From contig NW_026515428.1 of NCBI RefSeq assembly GCF_014898815.1, forward strand, positions 310,001 to 374,000: 64,000 nt of DNA, read 5' to 3'. A program made the position numbers and the translations under genes. This DNA comes from Panonychus citri (taxonomy: Eukaryota > Arthropoda > Arachnida > Trombidiformes > Tetranychidae). Below, piece by piece: positions 39,988 to 50,122 of the stretch. The notes below the pieces were generated by a model that was not told the DNA's origin, did not search any database, and saw only the letters and a program-made list of their open reading frames with translations. The first letter of the stretch is position 1, and each line of letters opens with the position of its first letter.

Positions 39988-40015
39988 CTCTTCGAATATC
40001 GAAGAGATGGCGCCA
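39988..40015. promoter_or_regulatory. Inverted repeat beside an AGATGGCGCCA word
   Basis: CTCTTCGA-ATA-TCGAAGAG is a perfect 8-3-8 inverted repeat at 39988-40006. It abuts AGATGGCGCCAC, which has the same AGATGGC core, inverted, as the 16-mer about 190 bp further on. The clustering suggests a promoter, possibly bidirectional. No transcript start is proven. Confidence 0.35.
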
Positions 40016-40198
40016 CGAACTTGACGAAAAGAGAAAAACATTTAACTCGATTCGAATTCATTTTCTTAATAATAAATAAACTCTCACCTTTTTTAATCTT
40101 CTAAACAATTAACTAAATCATTATTATCCCAAATCTTTCCAATTATTTTAATCAATTCTTTATCATTTAGCTTGAAATTAATTCAAACTCATTTCTAT

Positions 40199-40214
40199 AC
40201 TTTCGCCATCTGGT
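40199..40214 (+). promoter_or_regulatory. Promoter-like word ACTTTCGCCATCTGGT, second copy
   Basis: This is identical over 16 bases to the word in the TPR/TADA2B promoter interval, and in the same orientation. No recognised gene follows directly, so it may mark the promoter of the unrecognised plus-strand fragment at 40530-41157, or of a leader exon of E75 copy A on the minus strand. Confidence 0.35.
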
Positions 40215-40529
40215 GAGAACAAAATAGACTAAACTGGTTCAGCTCGAAGTTAATTGTTAACTAATTTAATTTAGTTATCGAATCAGTTAAAAAGAGAAGG
40301 TAATTTATTTAAAACTAGATAATTGATCAATCAGATGAACAAATTTTCATTTGATTACAAAAAAAGACTTTTTTGACTGTCAGGAGGAAAGAAAATTTAT
40401 TTTTCGAGCGACATCTCTTAGAGAAAAGTGTTTGTTATAATAATAATCATGTGCTTCGTTTGTTCATGTTTGAAGAATTTTTAATTTTTACATTATTATT
40501 TTTATAATTTAAGACAATAAAAATCAGAT

Positions 40530-41157
40530 CACCGACACCCGCGACTCTCGAACGGCCTGAAACTCCAAGAACAACTAGAAGATCAACTAGGCTTGGGTTA
40601 CAATAAATTGATTCTGTAAAAAGCATATTCCATTTTTGTTTATCTTCTTCAAGTTATCATATTCATCATGGAATTGGACAAGGATTGAATTCCGTTCTCG
40701 ATGAACCAATGAGAAAAGTTGCCAATGAATTTGACGATTAACAAAGATTTGAGAGATTATTGGATTGACATTTTACCTTTTCCTTCCAATTTACGAATCT
40801 CAATCTTATTAATTTCCAATTGGACCATTTAGTTGATCGATTGATTGTTCGTAATGATGAATCTTGAACGTGTTTTTCTATTCGCGTAACGAACATTTTC
40901 AGCGCGAACGGAGTTTCGTTATTTCTACCACTGATTCTTTTTCCATTATTATCTATCTACGATTTAGAATAAGACAAATCGACTACACATTTTCATGGTC
41001 GTTTTATTTGTCCAATTCTCGAATTCGAGCCTTTTTACCTACTTTTCATCCTTTCTATGGTGACCTTTCCCGTCAACGTTTCATCTCTTCAATTAAATCA
41101 CGAAGTTCATCTCCGTTTTCCCATGTTAAGAAAAAGAATGGAAATAAATTATTATAA
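40530..41157 (+). pseudogene. Unrecognised coding-like fragments, possibly a decayed or spliced gene
   Basis: Three plus-strand segments have protein-like composition unlike the spacer. The first, about 40530-40604, reads RSPTPATLERPETPRTTRRS and then reaches a stop. The second, about 40669-40740, reads HHGIGQGLNSVLDEPMRKVA and then reaches a stop. The third, 40864-41157, is a 97-codon frame rich in Arg, Ser and Phe with no ATG at its start. They are in different frames or separated by stops, and I could not connect them with good splice sites. They could be exons of an unrecognised gene or a broken one. I do not recognise a family. Confidence 0.25.
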
Positions 41158-41489
41158 TTAGAGTTTCTTTAATTACAATTAAGTTTCCCAATTGATTTAC
41201 AAAAAACAAACAGTTTACCAATCACAATGTAGATGATTGTGTTAAAATGATTAAAGTTAATTGTGAAATTTTTCCGAGAGATAATTGTTACAATCACAAT
41301 TGGTACTTTCTAATTGTTAATTAACAAATAATTAGAAGGAAACAAAATTAAAACCATTTAAAGAGGTAGATTGATGAAGATAAACAGAGTAATATGAATC
41401 TCTCATCATTTTAATTGTGCCCACAGTTTAATTAGATTAAATTGTGGTTCTTTTGGTTTTGTTTTTATCTCTCGTTAATTAATTAAATA

Positions 41490-41623
41490 CCTTGATACAA
41501 GATTTTAGTTGATACCTGTTGATTTATTAATATTTTTTTGTGTTTATTTGATTTTAAATTGTTATGATGATTTGTTTTGGGATTTTTTGTTTGGTTTGTA
41601 CATTATGAGTGAGCATAGTTTTT
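41490..41623 (-). promoter_or_regulatory. 3'UTR words shared between E75 copies (copy B)
   Basis: The words are CCTTGATACAAGATTTTA (41490-41507), TTTGTACATT (41595-41604) and TGAGCATAGTTTTT (41610-41623), written on the plus strand. They are in the same order and at similar distances from the stop as in copy A. A minus-strand AATAAA at about 41523-41528 lies between them and could be the poly(A) signal. Confidence 0.5.
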
Positions 41624-41857
41624 TTTTAATTGTGTTAATTGTTTATGATTTAAGGAGATGATGATGATGATGATGATGATATTTAAGGATTTAATTAGAA
41701 GGATTAATGAGATTTCATTTTCTTTAATTTCTTTTTATATCTTATATAATTTATCTTTTTCGCCGCCAATTGAATAGATTTTCAAAATCCATTTCAATGG
41801 AAATCCTTTTCAGCTGATGATCAAATATGAAGATGATGATGATGATGATTTAAAGAT

Positions 41858-44767
41858 TTACATGTAAAGAAGATCTCGTTTACGACTTAAATCTAATGGT
41901 GGGGGCATAGAATCACCCACTCTGATACCATCAGCGGGAGAATTGTTTCCACCGCCGCCGCCGCCGCCAGTGCCTTTGATAATCATACTGTGTAAGAGAT
42001 CACATCTTTTCATTGGGGCGGGTGAAAGTGAAGTATAATTATTATTATTGTGAGGAGGTGATGATGAGGATGAGGATGAGGATAATGAAGATGAAGATGA
42101 AGAGGTACTAAGATGACGAGAGGAAAGATGACTATGATGAGAAGGTAAATCGCCAATATATCTTGGTGCCGATTCCAATACTTTAACCAAAGTTGAATGT
42201 GTTGATGCCAATGAATCACAATCATTATTGTTACTTGAAGGTGATGATAGACAAGAAGATGTTGCTGATGAAGATAGTGAAGATGATGAGGTTGATGTTG
42301 GTGATGCTAGACAATGATTAGTATTATTATTACTATTACTGTGGACAATTGATGTGCTCGAACTTGCTGGTTCACAGTCTCGAGAGGTTTTCGTTGCTCG
42401 AAACTTTTTATGATGTCGATACGCTTCATCCATCAGCATATTGGTATTAATCAATGGAGGCGCTTGAAGTGCTCGTTTTAACATTGGCATATCATCAATT
42501 GATTCATTGGTGGTTATATTTTTCTCTGAGAGTGTTGAACACTCAGAATCGGAGACAATATCTTTCACTTTATCATCGCAGGCAGATCGAGGACTAGAAC
42601 AGACTGAGGCTGTCGGTGTGCTACCATTACATTGCTCTTTACCGCTTTCGATTCCCGAATCGGTTGGTGAATCAACTCGACGCATCTTTGTAAATACATC
42701 ATTTGAATTATTGGTAACTGGGCATTTCTTTAAATTGTTATTATCATTGAAATAATTATCATAATGGTTATTATGATGATGGTTATTATTTTCTTGATAA
42801 CGATGATGATTAAATGAATTGATTAAATTATCTCGAGGGCAACCAGATTTGTTATTATCTCTCATCTTATTGTTTATATTTGAACTGGTATCTATTGTTG
42901 AATTAGTTGATTGTTGAAGTAATCGTTGACCAAGAATAAAATGATTTGCTAATGATGAACTGCTATTTGAGGTGTTATTTTGTTGATTGTGACCATTTAA
43001 ATGATGATGATGGTGATGATGATAATTAGAGTTTGTATAATGATTAGTACTATTGTTATTATTATTAGAGTTATTATTTAATCCGTTGGCACTTTTAGTT
43101 GATTTGGTAATTAAAATGTGATCTGATGAGGTTACACTGTTCCTATCATATGATCCTGGTGATGATGATGATAAACTTTCATCTTCATTTAAACCATAAG
43201 ATGAGCTATTGGTGTTAATGTTATTTGAATTATTGGTGTTATTGGTCGTTCGCGATAATAATGATGAATTAGATGAAGATGAGGATGAAGATGAAGATGA
43301 TGAAGTAGGTCCATCGTTATTGTCCCGAATCGTGAAATTTTGCCATTGAACGGGTAATAATGAGGCATATGAACAGGTAGATGTTGTATTCATATTTCCA
43401 GGTGAGTTACAATTTCTGTCTCCGTCTGAGCTACTATTGCTGTTACCATTGTGATGATTTAATGATGAAAGTGATGATGATGAAATTGGTGATACAGGTG
43501 ATGAGGATGCTGATAAATTATGATAACCATTTGATTGTTGTTGATGTTGTTGTTGTGATTGTTGTGATTGTTGACCATTTTTAGGACCCATTTTGAATGC
43601 TAAAAGTTTCTCTGAATGAAGTGTATTTAGAGTTCGAAGGTCGGGAATTTTTTTCTTAAGTTCACTGAATAGACCAGGATTATCGGAATGGTTTGAAATG
43701 ATTGCTTTCTGAAGGAGATCATCCAATTTACGGTGAATCTTTTGAACTAGATCAGTATTACGAAGACCAGGTCGATCGGGTGAGATGACAACAACCGCAC
43801 AGAAAAGGGCAATCTCATGATCGGTTAATCCAAGTGCATTGAGCATCTCAGAGAAACCAAACATTGAATCAAGTAAAAATCTAGCACTTGATTGTGAATG
43901 AAGGGAATCACGTTTAAGAACCATTCCGTTTAAACAGATCATTGAATTGGTCGATTTATCAAACATACAAGCCAAACGTACTAAAAGCACCTCGAAAACA
44001 CCCGCTTTGAGTAAAGTTATCTGATCGTCTTGGGATAACATTGCAAAACCGGGGATTCGTTTAGCAAATTCAACGACACCTCTGATGGCGGGTGAAAATC
44101 TTTCACTAAAATCTTCCATAACACCATCAGGTGGACCAACACCACCACCATTTTCAATTGAGGGTGGAAGTGGATTCAATGGACAGGCCATTGTTGATGG
44201 ACATCGAGCGTAAACTGGATTAGCTCGAGCTTTCTCAATTAACGGGATAACCTTTTCCTTGGTATAATCACAGGTTTCCTCGTGAGCTTGTAAAATATTT
44301 AATAACAATCGACTTTCATCTTCCAATTGTTCAGTTAATTGTTTCTCTTGACAATTAGCGTTTACCTTTTGCATGGCTGCGAGTATTTTAGCCTTTTCAC
44401 GTTTTGGTACACGTCCAAATCTAACAGCGTCACGAGACATTCCAACAGCGATACACTTTTTTAAACGACAATATTGACATCTATTCCGATTTATTCTGAG
44501 GATTGAACATTGTTGATTTTTAGTACAGGGTCGATATTGAATTTTCTGTTGAATTGAACGACGAAAGAAACCCTTACAACCCTCACATGAATGAACACCA
44601 TAATGAAACCCTGAGGCTCGATCACCACACACACGACATAGAACTGTGGTTCCATCAAATTCAATTTTTAATTCACTGTCTTTAAAACTTGAATCAGCTT
44701 CCGAAGTGATATTCGTATTTGACATGGATGATAATAACTGTAGATCTTTTTCACTCAGAATCATCAT
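41858..44767 (-). CDS. E75: E75 nuclear receptor copy B, full length, single coding exon
   Basis: This is one open frame of 969 residues. The DNA-binding domain is at 44-109, with all eight zinc Cys, P-box CEGCK and the E75 signature FFRRSIQQKIQYRPCTKNQQ. The Rev-erb-type extension is RFGRVPKREKAK (116-127). The LBD spans about 190-395; C195 in ACPLNP and H384 in LHSEKLL align with the known heme ligands of E75/Rev-erb. The long Ser/Asn-rich tail carries the E75 blocks RRVDSPTDSGIESGKE and LKRALQAPPLINTNMLMDEA, and PLDLS (957-961), a consensus CtBP corepressor motif. E75 is an ecdysone early gene that represses HR3/FTZ-F1 targets and senses heme, NO and CO. Introns are absent even where copy A has them. 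A 3' splice site five bases before the ATG (exon edge 44772), preceded by a perfect TACTAAC branch site, shows a 5'UTR intron. Upstream exons were not identified. Confidence 0.96.
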   Translation of the reverse strand: MMILSEKDLQLLSSMSNTNITSEADSSFKDSELKIEFDGTTVLCRVCGDRASGFHYGVHSCEGCKGFFRRSIQQKIQYRPCTKNQQCSILRINRNRCQYCRLKKCIAVGMSRDAVRFGRVPKREKAKILAAMQKVNANCQEKQLTEQLEDESRLLLNILQAHEETCDYTKEKVIPLIEKARANPVYARCPSTMACPLNPLPPSIENGGGVGPPDGVMEDFSERFSPAIRGVVEFAKRIPGFAMLSQDDQITLLKAGVFEVLLVRLACMFDKSTNSMICLNGMVLKRDSLHSQSSARFLLDSMFGFSEMLNALGLTDHEIALFCAVVVISPDRPGLRNTDLVQKIHRKLDDLLQKAIISNHSDNPGLFSELKKKIPDLRTLNTLHSEKLLAFKMGPKNGQQSQQSQQQHQQQSNGYHNLSASSSPVSPISSSSLSSLNHHNGNSNSSSDGDRNCNSPGNMNTTSTCSYASLLPVQWQNFTIRDNNDGPTSSSSSSSSSSSNSSLLSRTTNNTNNSNNINTNSSSYGLNEDESLSSSSPGSYDRNSVTSSDHILITKSTKSANGLNNNSNNNNNSTNHYTNSNYHHHHHHHLNGHNQQNNTSNSSSSLANHFILGQRLLQQSTNSTIDTSSNINNKMRDNNKSGCPRDNLINSFNHHRYQENNNHHHNNHYDNYFNDNNNLKKCPVTNNSNDVFTKMRRVDSPTDSGIESGKEQCNGSTPTASVCSSPRSACDDKVKDIVSDSECSTLSEKNITTNESIDDMPMLKRALQAPPLINTNMLMDEAYRHHKKFRATKTSRDCEPASSSTSIVHSNSNNNTNHCLASPTSTSSSSLSSSATSSCLSSPSSNNNDCDSLASTHSTLVKVLESAPRYIGDLPSHHSHLSSRHLSTSSSSSSLSSSSSSSSPPHNNNNYTSLSPAPMKRCDLLHSMIIKGTGGGGGGGNNSPADGIRVGDSMPPPLDLSRKRDLLYM

Positions 44768-44772
44768 TGTGT

Positions 44773-44793
44773 CTAAGATGATAATTGTTAGTA
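44773..44793 (-). promoter_or_regulatory. Branch site and 3' splice site of the E75 copy B leader intron
   Basis: On the minus strand TACTAAC (44793-44787) is followed by CATCTTAG, and the exon starts at 44772 with ACACA-ATG. TACTAAC is the ideal branch-point sequence. It shows that the transcript has at least one upstream exon although the coding region is uninterrupted. Confidence 0.7.
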
Positions 44794-45550
44794 CATTTAA
44801 ATTGTTAGAATATTAAATAATATATATAATATTTAGAGAGAGAGAGAGTATTGAGAGTGAGATGAGATTTACACAGAAAAGCAAGTCTAGTAGTTGTGGA
44901 TCACTAACTTGAACTGACAATCGTTTTAAACCAAGAGAAAAGAGGAGGTGGCAAAATGGGAGAGTAGGAGGGAACCTACAGAGTGGAAAGTGGAAAAGAA
45001 AGAGAAAAGAGAGAGAAGAGGAAAAGATAGACAGAGGAAGAAGAAGAGAGAGATGGAGAGAGGCAGACAGAGATGAGGATGGAGAGAGAGAGAAGATAAA
45101 AAAAGAGAGAAAGAGTAAGAGGGGATATAAGGGGTGGTGTGTGTGCGTATGTATAAGGTGGACTGACTACATTTCACAAAAATCATTCCAAGGTCGATGA
45201 AATTAAATCTCTTTCTTTTTTATCTTTCTTTCTCTTTACTCTCTCTGCAATCAAATCAAAGGGAAAAAAAGTGAGTTCAAGGCTACATGAGATCATTGAT
45301 CGCAAGGATGATGATGATGATGATCAAGGGAGTGGGGAGTTCTAGTGTAGTAGTAGTAAGTGTAAGGGAGTGAAATGCAAGGGGAGGCAAAGTAAGAGGG
45401 TGGATGACAAGAATCTTCATCATCATGTGAAAGTGAAAGTCTCTTATTTTGGTTTCTCTTTCTCTTTCTCTTACAAATATTATTTATATATTTATACATA
45501 TAATCATTACCATGATAATGATATTATTCATTGGATTCAGAACTTTTTTT

Positions 45551-45552
<2 letters not shown>

Positions 45553-45597
<45 letters not shown>
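45553..45597. repeat. (CT)22 microsatellite
   Basis: This is a perfect CT run 0.8 kb upstream of E75 copy B, about 660 bp from a complementary (GA)25 run. Confidence 0.95.
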
Positions 45598-45602
<5 letters not shown>

Positions 45603-46158
45603 TTATTAACAAGACAACTGAATTTAAGTTTAATTTGATCCAAGGTTAACTTACAATTAACTATTTTACCTGGAAAGTTCATTGGATGTGAACATTATCA
45701 TGATGATGATTATGATCAACTTTTTTTTCAAACATCATAAACAAATCATTTGATGTTAATAGTGGCGTAAATTTTAATCATTATTAACCATCAATGTCAA
45801 TGATACCCAATAATATATTTATTGTAACTAAGTTTCAATTTAATTGAGTAACAATTTATTCACCTGATTATCCTGATTATCAGGATGATACATTGTTACC
45901 AGAAAGTTAATTTTAATTATCTGTGTGATTTTATATATACACAATTATGTGGTGTTGATGTTCATGTGAGTTTGTTTGGGTTTGTTTATATTGAGCTTTT
46001 CGTCGGTGGGAAATTGTAAGGAGAGGGAGGGAAGGATAGTGAGAGATAATTTCTAAGATGATGATAAAGAAAAATTGAGATGGATGACAATGTAAAACCT
46101 TGAAGATGATGGATAGGAGAAGATGAATATATCTCTTCAACATCATCTTCCATAGAGA

Positions 46159-46188
46159 AGGTCACTGAACAGAGTATCATAGTGACCT
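46159..46188. promoter_or_regulatory. Inverted AGGTCA half-sites upstream of E75 copy B
   Basis: AGGTCACT (46159-46166) and AGTGACCT (46181-46188) form a perfect 8-bp inverted repeat with a 14-bp spacer. AGGTCA is the canonical half-site of NR1-type receptors, including HR3, E75 and the ecdysone receptor partners. It lies 1.4 kb upstream of the copy B start codon in a non-repetitive patch. The spacing is wider than the usual inverted-repeat element, so it may be two monomer sites. Confidence 0.35.
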
Positions 46189-46258
46189 AGGAACAGCGAT
46201 CCTTGGGAACGCACTTGAGGCTACTATAAACATCTCTCTGTGAAAATTTCATGTAAAG

Positions 46259-46260
<2 letters not shown>

Positions 46261-46311
<51 letters not shown>
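46261..46311. repeat. (GA)25 microsatellite
   Basis: This is a perfect GA run and the longest dinucleotide tract in the window. GA runs of this kind bind GAGA-factor-like proteins in insects, but no such role is shown here. Confidence 0.95.
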
Positions 46312-46315
<4 letters not shown>

Positions 46316-46518
46316 GATGGAGGATGGCGGATGGAGTGGAAAAAGAGAAAGGCTAAAAAAGGTAGAAAGAGAAAAACGAAAGTGATTTGAAAGAGAAGAT
46401 GAAGAAAAAGATGTAAATGGACTAATATGCTCTCTTTAGCTCCTTATTAAACTTTCTCCCTCACTTAATCATCCTCATCATCATCTTCCTTTCCTTTTTC
46501 ATCTTCTTATATATTCAA

Positions 46519-46598
46519 GGCCATGGCCAATGGCCTCCGTTAGGTCCTTATGTCAGTCTTAAGCTATATCAATATAATATAATCAAAACCTAACGGAG
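46519..46598. repeat. GGCC-type palindrome and an 11-bp inverted repeat
   Basis: GGCCATGGCC is a perfect palindrome near 46519-46528. CTCCGTTAGGT (46535-46545) and ACCTAACGGAG (46588-46598) are perfect inverted copies separated by 42 bases. They could form a stem-loop in DNA or RNA. Confidence 0.6.
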
Positions 46599-49500
46599 TT
46601 TTTTACACAAAAGACGGAAGTCTCTCTCTCTCTCTCTCTCTCTCACTCTAACTTTCTCATTCATCTTTTTCATCATCTTCGTTTTCTGATATAACGATAA
46701 CATATATCGACATTTATTGCTCCCTTAACCTTGCATCACACAAATATTACCTTGAAAAGGAAAACAGATTCACAAAGAGAGAATGTAAGAGAGAGAGAGA
46801 GAGAGATACTTTCTCATTCTCATCCTCTTTCTTTTACTTTCATTTTATCATCATTTCCTCTTCATCTTCATCTTCTTGCCCTTTTTAATATTATAACATT
46901 TTTCCTTAGAAAAAGATAAGAAGAAAAAAAAATTCTAACCTTATAATATATTAGATAAAGTAAACAGGCTCTATGGTACATCAAAAGGTTAAAGATGAGG
47001 ATGAAATTTACATTTCTACCTTTTTTTTCATCATCATCGTTTCCCCTTCATGTCCAAACACGTTACAAGAAACCCGCGCGTTTATCAATAAGCACGTGAA
47101 AATGAACAATAAACAATGGCAATAAAAAAGGTATTAACCTTTAATAGTAACACTTTTATTGAAAATTGATTCAATTCATTTAGGTGACAGTTAAACCTCA
47201 TAAATTAGATTAAATATATTATCATCATCGTCATCATTTATTGTTATCAATTGTTAATCGTAAGAAGATATTATCATCATCATCATCATCATCGTCATCA
47301 TCTATTTGTAACTCTTTACCTTTTTCCTGTAACCTTCAACCTCTCTCACTCTCTCCAACCTGTGATAAAATGAAAACCTCTTTATATCCCCTCAAGGTTA
47401 ACAGTAACCTAACCTTTAACCTTGATAACCTTGTTACCTATTATTCAGGATAACCTTTTATTATAACTTTCAATTTCTATTCATTGAAACAAATCAATGA
47501 AAATCTCAATGGGTAATAATATTTTACTATCTATTATTAGGCCTTTTCTAAAGGATAAGGAAACAAAATTTATTGCCTCTCAAAATTTTCACTTTTTCCT
47601 CTCGACCCTTTTTTATATCCACTGGACATTGGTCATCAAAGCATAAGAATAGGTAGAATATGTTACTCTCTCTCTCTCTCTCTCACTCTCTCTTTCTTAT
47701 AACGTTACGTTTTTGTTTTTCTTCACGTGCTTAAGGTAAAGGGAGGAGGAAGAGAGTGTTCATCTTCATCATTATTAGTTTAATCGGTACAACCTTCTGG
47801 TCATTCAGTGGTCATCATCATTGTGTGTGAGTGTCTAAAGTTTCACTTGAAAGATTGACAAGAAAGTTGTAATACTAATAATGATTCACTAATAACCTTT
47901 TATTAGAGTGAATGAGAGATCAAGAGGAAAAGGAAATGAAAAAGATTCTCAAATTTTGGAAATAATTTTTTTTCTTTCACTTGAAAGCAAAAAATTTTCT
48001 CAAACTACTGACCAATCCATCAGTGTGGTCAGTAAGCAGCAAAGTTCGAGTTGAAATATAAGACTTCTGGTTTGTTATCTGATATCATCTTTTAATACAT
48101 ATAACCAAAGACACAAAAACTCTTACGGTCAATCGTATATTCAAATGAAAGGACAAAGGTGATTTTCCTAATAAATATTAGCCCTAAGGCCCAATTTATG
48201 AATAATAGCTAAGAAAAACATAGAAGACTAATAAGTGGACAATATGTATAAGAGGTCAAGGAAAGAAAAAGGGTTGACCTTTATGTCTGTGAGACAAAAT
48301 CACACACAAACAAATGAAAAGTAAACATTTGATTATTACAAGAAATGACCACGAATAATGGTCAGTCTTAACTTAAGGTTATTCAACTGAATGCATATAA
48401 ATACATTTGGAAAACACGTTTCCATGTAATTATTTTCTTCCTTCTTCCACCCCCACATACATAATCCTTTCTCAATATCAATGTCAAACACATTGGAGTG
48501 GTCAGTTTATGGAGGCGAAAGGGATAAAGAAGATGAAGAGAAAGAAGAAAAGAAAGAAAGAAAAAAAGAAAAGTTGTTAAGAAGTTCTTATGTAAACGCG
48601 ATTAACCCTGAAAATCGGATAAAGGTTAACAGATTTTACAGATGAAGATAAGATGATGATGAAAGAGAGAGAAATAGTAAGAGAGAAACAGTTTCTTTCT
48701 TCATCTTATCTTCATCTTTCTTTGTCCAATGTCCAGTTCAAAGTTATATCTTGATAAGTTTGATTTGTGCCTCACTTTTCAATGTTTTGTTTATTTTCTT
48801 GTTATCAACTCTAATCTTTAATACTTTTTACATTGGTATCTCTTTCCATTGGTCAGTGTCTGTATTGACCAGAGGGATTTTCACTTTCTCTCAATGTAAA
48901 CCAAGAGGAGAAAAAAAGTTTTCTTCTTCCTCATCATCTTCAAAACAAATTGCATTTCATTGTATCGACGATATTATTATAACAATGAAATGAAAATAAT
49001 GATTCAACTAGACAATTGATTGTGATTACAAAAGTTTACTAACCCGTAATGATACAATGTAATAATGATATAATATAGTGATTTAAATCAAGGCTAATAA
49101 ATGATAATAAGAATCACCTTGATTATATTTTCAATTATCCCATAGTAACATGATAATATTTTTATAAATATACTGGTAACAGATTAAGTTTTTTACCTTT
49201 GGTTAAACTTAAAGTGAGGATTAGGATAAGAAAGCAATAAGTTAATCTGATTGAGTGATAACCACCATTGGTCAGTGACAGTTGACAAACAGAAAAAAAT
49301 AATAACATCAACAACGTAAAAGTGATTGTGGTCAAGAAGAAAATTAAAAGAAAAGGTTCAATTTGTCAACTACCCACGTTAAGTTACATGGATTAAAGTT
49401 TTATCAGATTACGGATTAATAACATAGTAATGAGCAGTAATCATGAAGGGGTGAAAGATAATCGTGAATACTTGTAACATGGAAAGAGAGAGAGAGAGAG

Positions 49501-50007
49501 ATTAACATGGATGATAATTGTTCATAATACTTGGAGAGAGACTGAGGGGGGGAGGTTGTAAAAAGAGGCAATATCTTGATGTTTCCAAATTATCATCATC
49601 ATCATCATGTAAGATCAAAGAACCAGAGAAAGAGAAAGAGAAGAAAAATTTTTCTTTCTAAAATGATGATAAGGATGATGAGAAGTGGAAGAATAGTGTT
49701 AGAAGGTTATTGACCAAAAGTGTTTACTGGATCGATATATTTCTGTATCATCTTTTGGGTAAGAGATGGAAAGAGAGAGAGAGAGAGAGAGAAGAGAAAA
49801 CAAAGAGAGAGAGAGAGAGAGAAAGAGAAAGAGACTGGATGATGAAGAGAGTGAGAATGATGATAAAATAAACGTAGGATCATTCACCTAAACTCAGGGA
49901 AGCAGAAATGTTGTTACCAGAAAAAACTTTTCTACATGAAACTTTTTCTTTCCCCCATGAAAACCTTCATCTCTCTCTCTTTCTTTTCCATGAGTGGTGA
50001 TTATTAT

Positions 50008-50012
<5 letters not shown>

Positions 50013-50042
<30 letters not shown>
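50013..50042. repeat. (CT)15 microsatellite
   Basis: This is a perfect CT run directly downstream, on the minus strand, of the orphan exon-like ORF at 50123-50293. Confidence 0.95.
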
Positions 50043-50047
<5 letters not shown>

Positions 50048-50122
50048 ATGATGATGCCAGTACATAGTATAATATATATACTATTTTAAAGGTTATCTTC
50101 TCTTTCTTTTCTTTCTTTTTAC

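Larger units (their letters stand above)
30013..41489. other. Gene-poor spacer upstream of E75 copy A
   Basis: This is a mixture of AT-rich sequence, (GA)n/(CT)n tracts (for example 36729-36760), (CAT/ATG)n patches and AACAATTAA words. By reading both strands I find no zinc-finger exon, although the acceptor at 30013 requires an upstream exon of copy A. Short ORFs here are simple-repeat translations. Two subregions are less repetitive: 39980-40215, with promoter-like words, and 40530-41157, listed separately. Confidence 0.5.

Noticed and set aside
30013..41489. Zinc-finger exon for E75 copy A
   Set aside because: I looked for the reverse complement of the E75 finger codons (CRVCGD, CEGCKGFF, GMSRD) and saw none. 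A strongly diverged or distant exon cannot be excluded by eye.
44400..44440. Splicing of the copy B DNA-binding domain onto the copy A LBD
   Set aside because: At the equivalent point (GMSRD|AVRFG) copy B has no usable GT donor in the right phase, so a shared transcript through this junction is unlikely.
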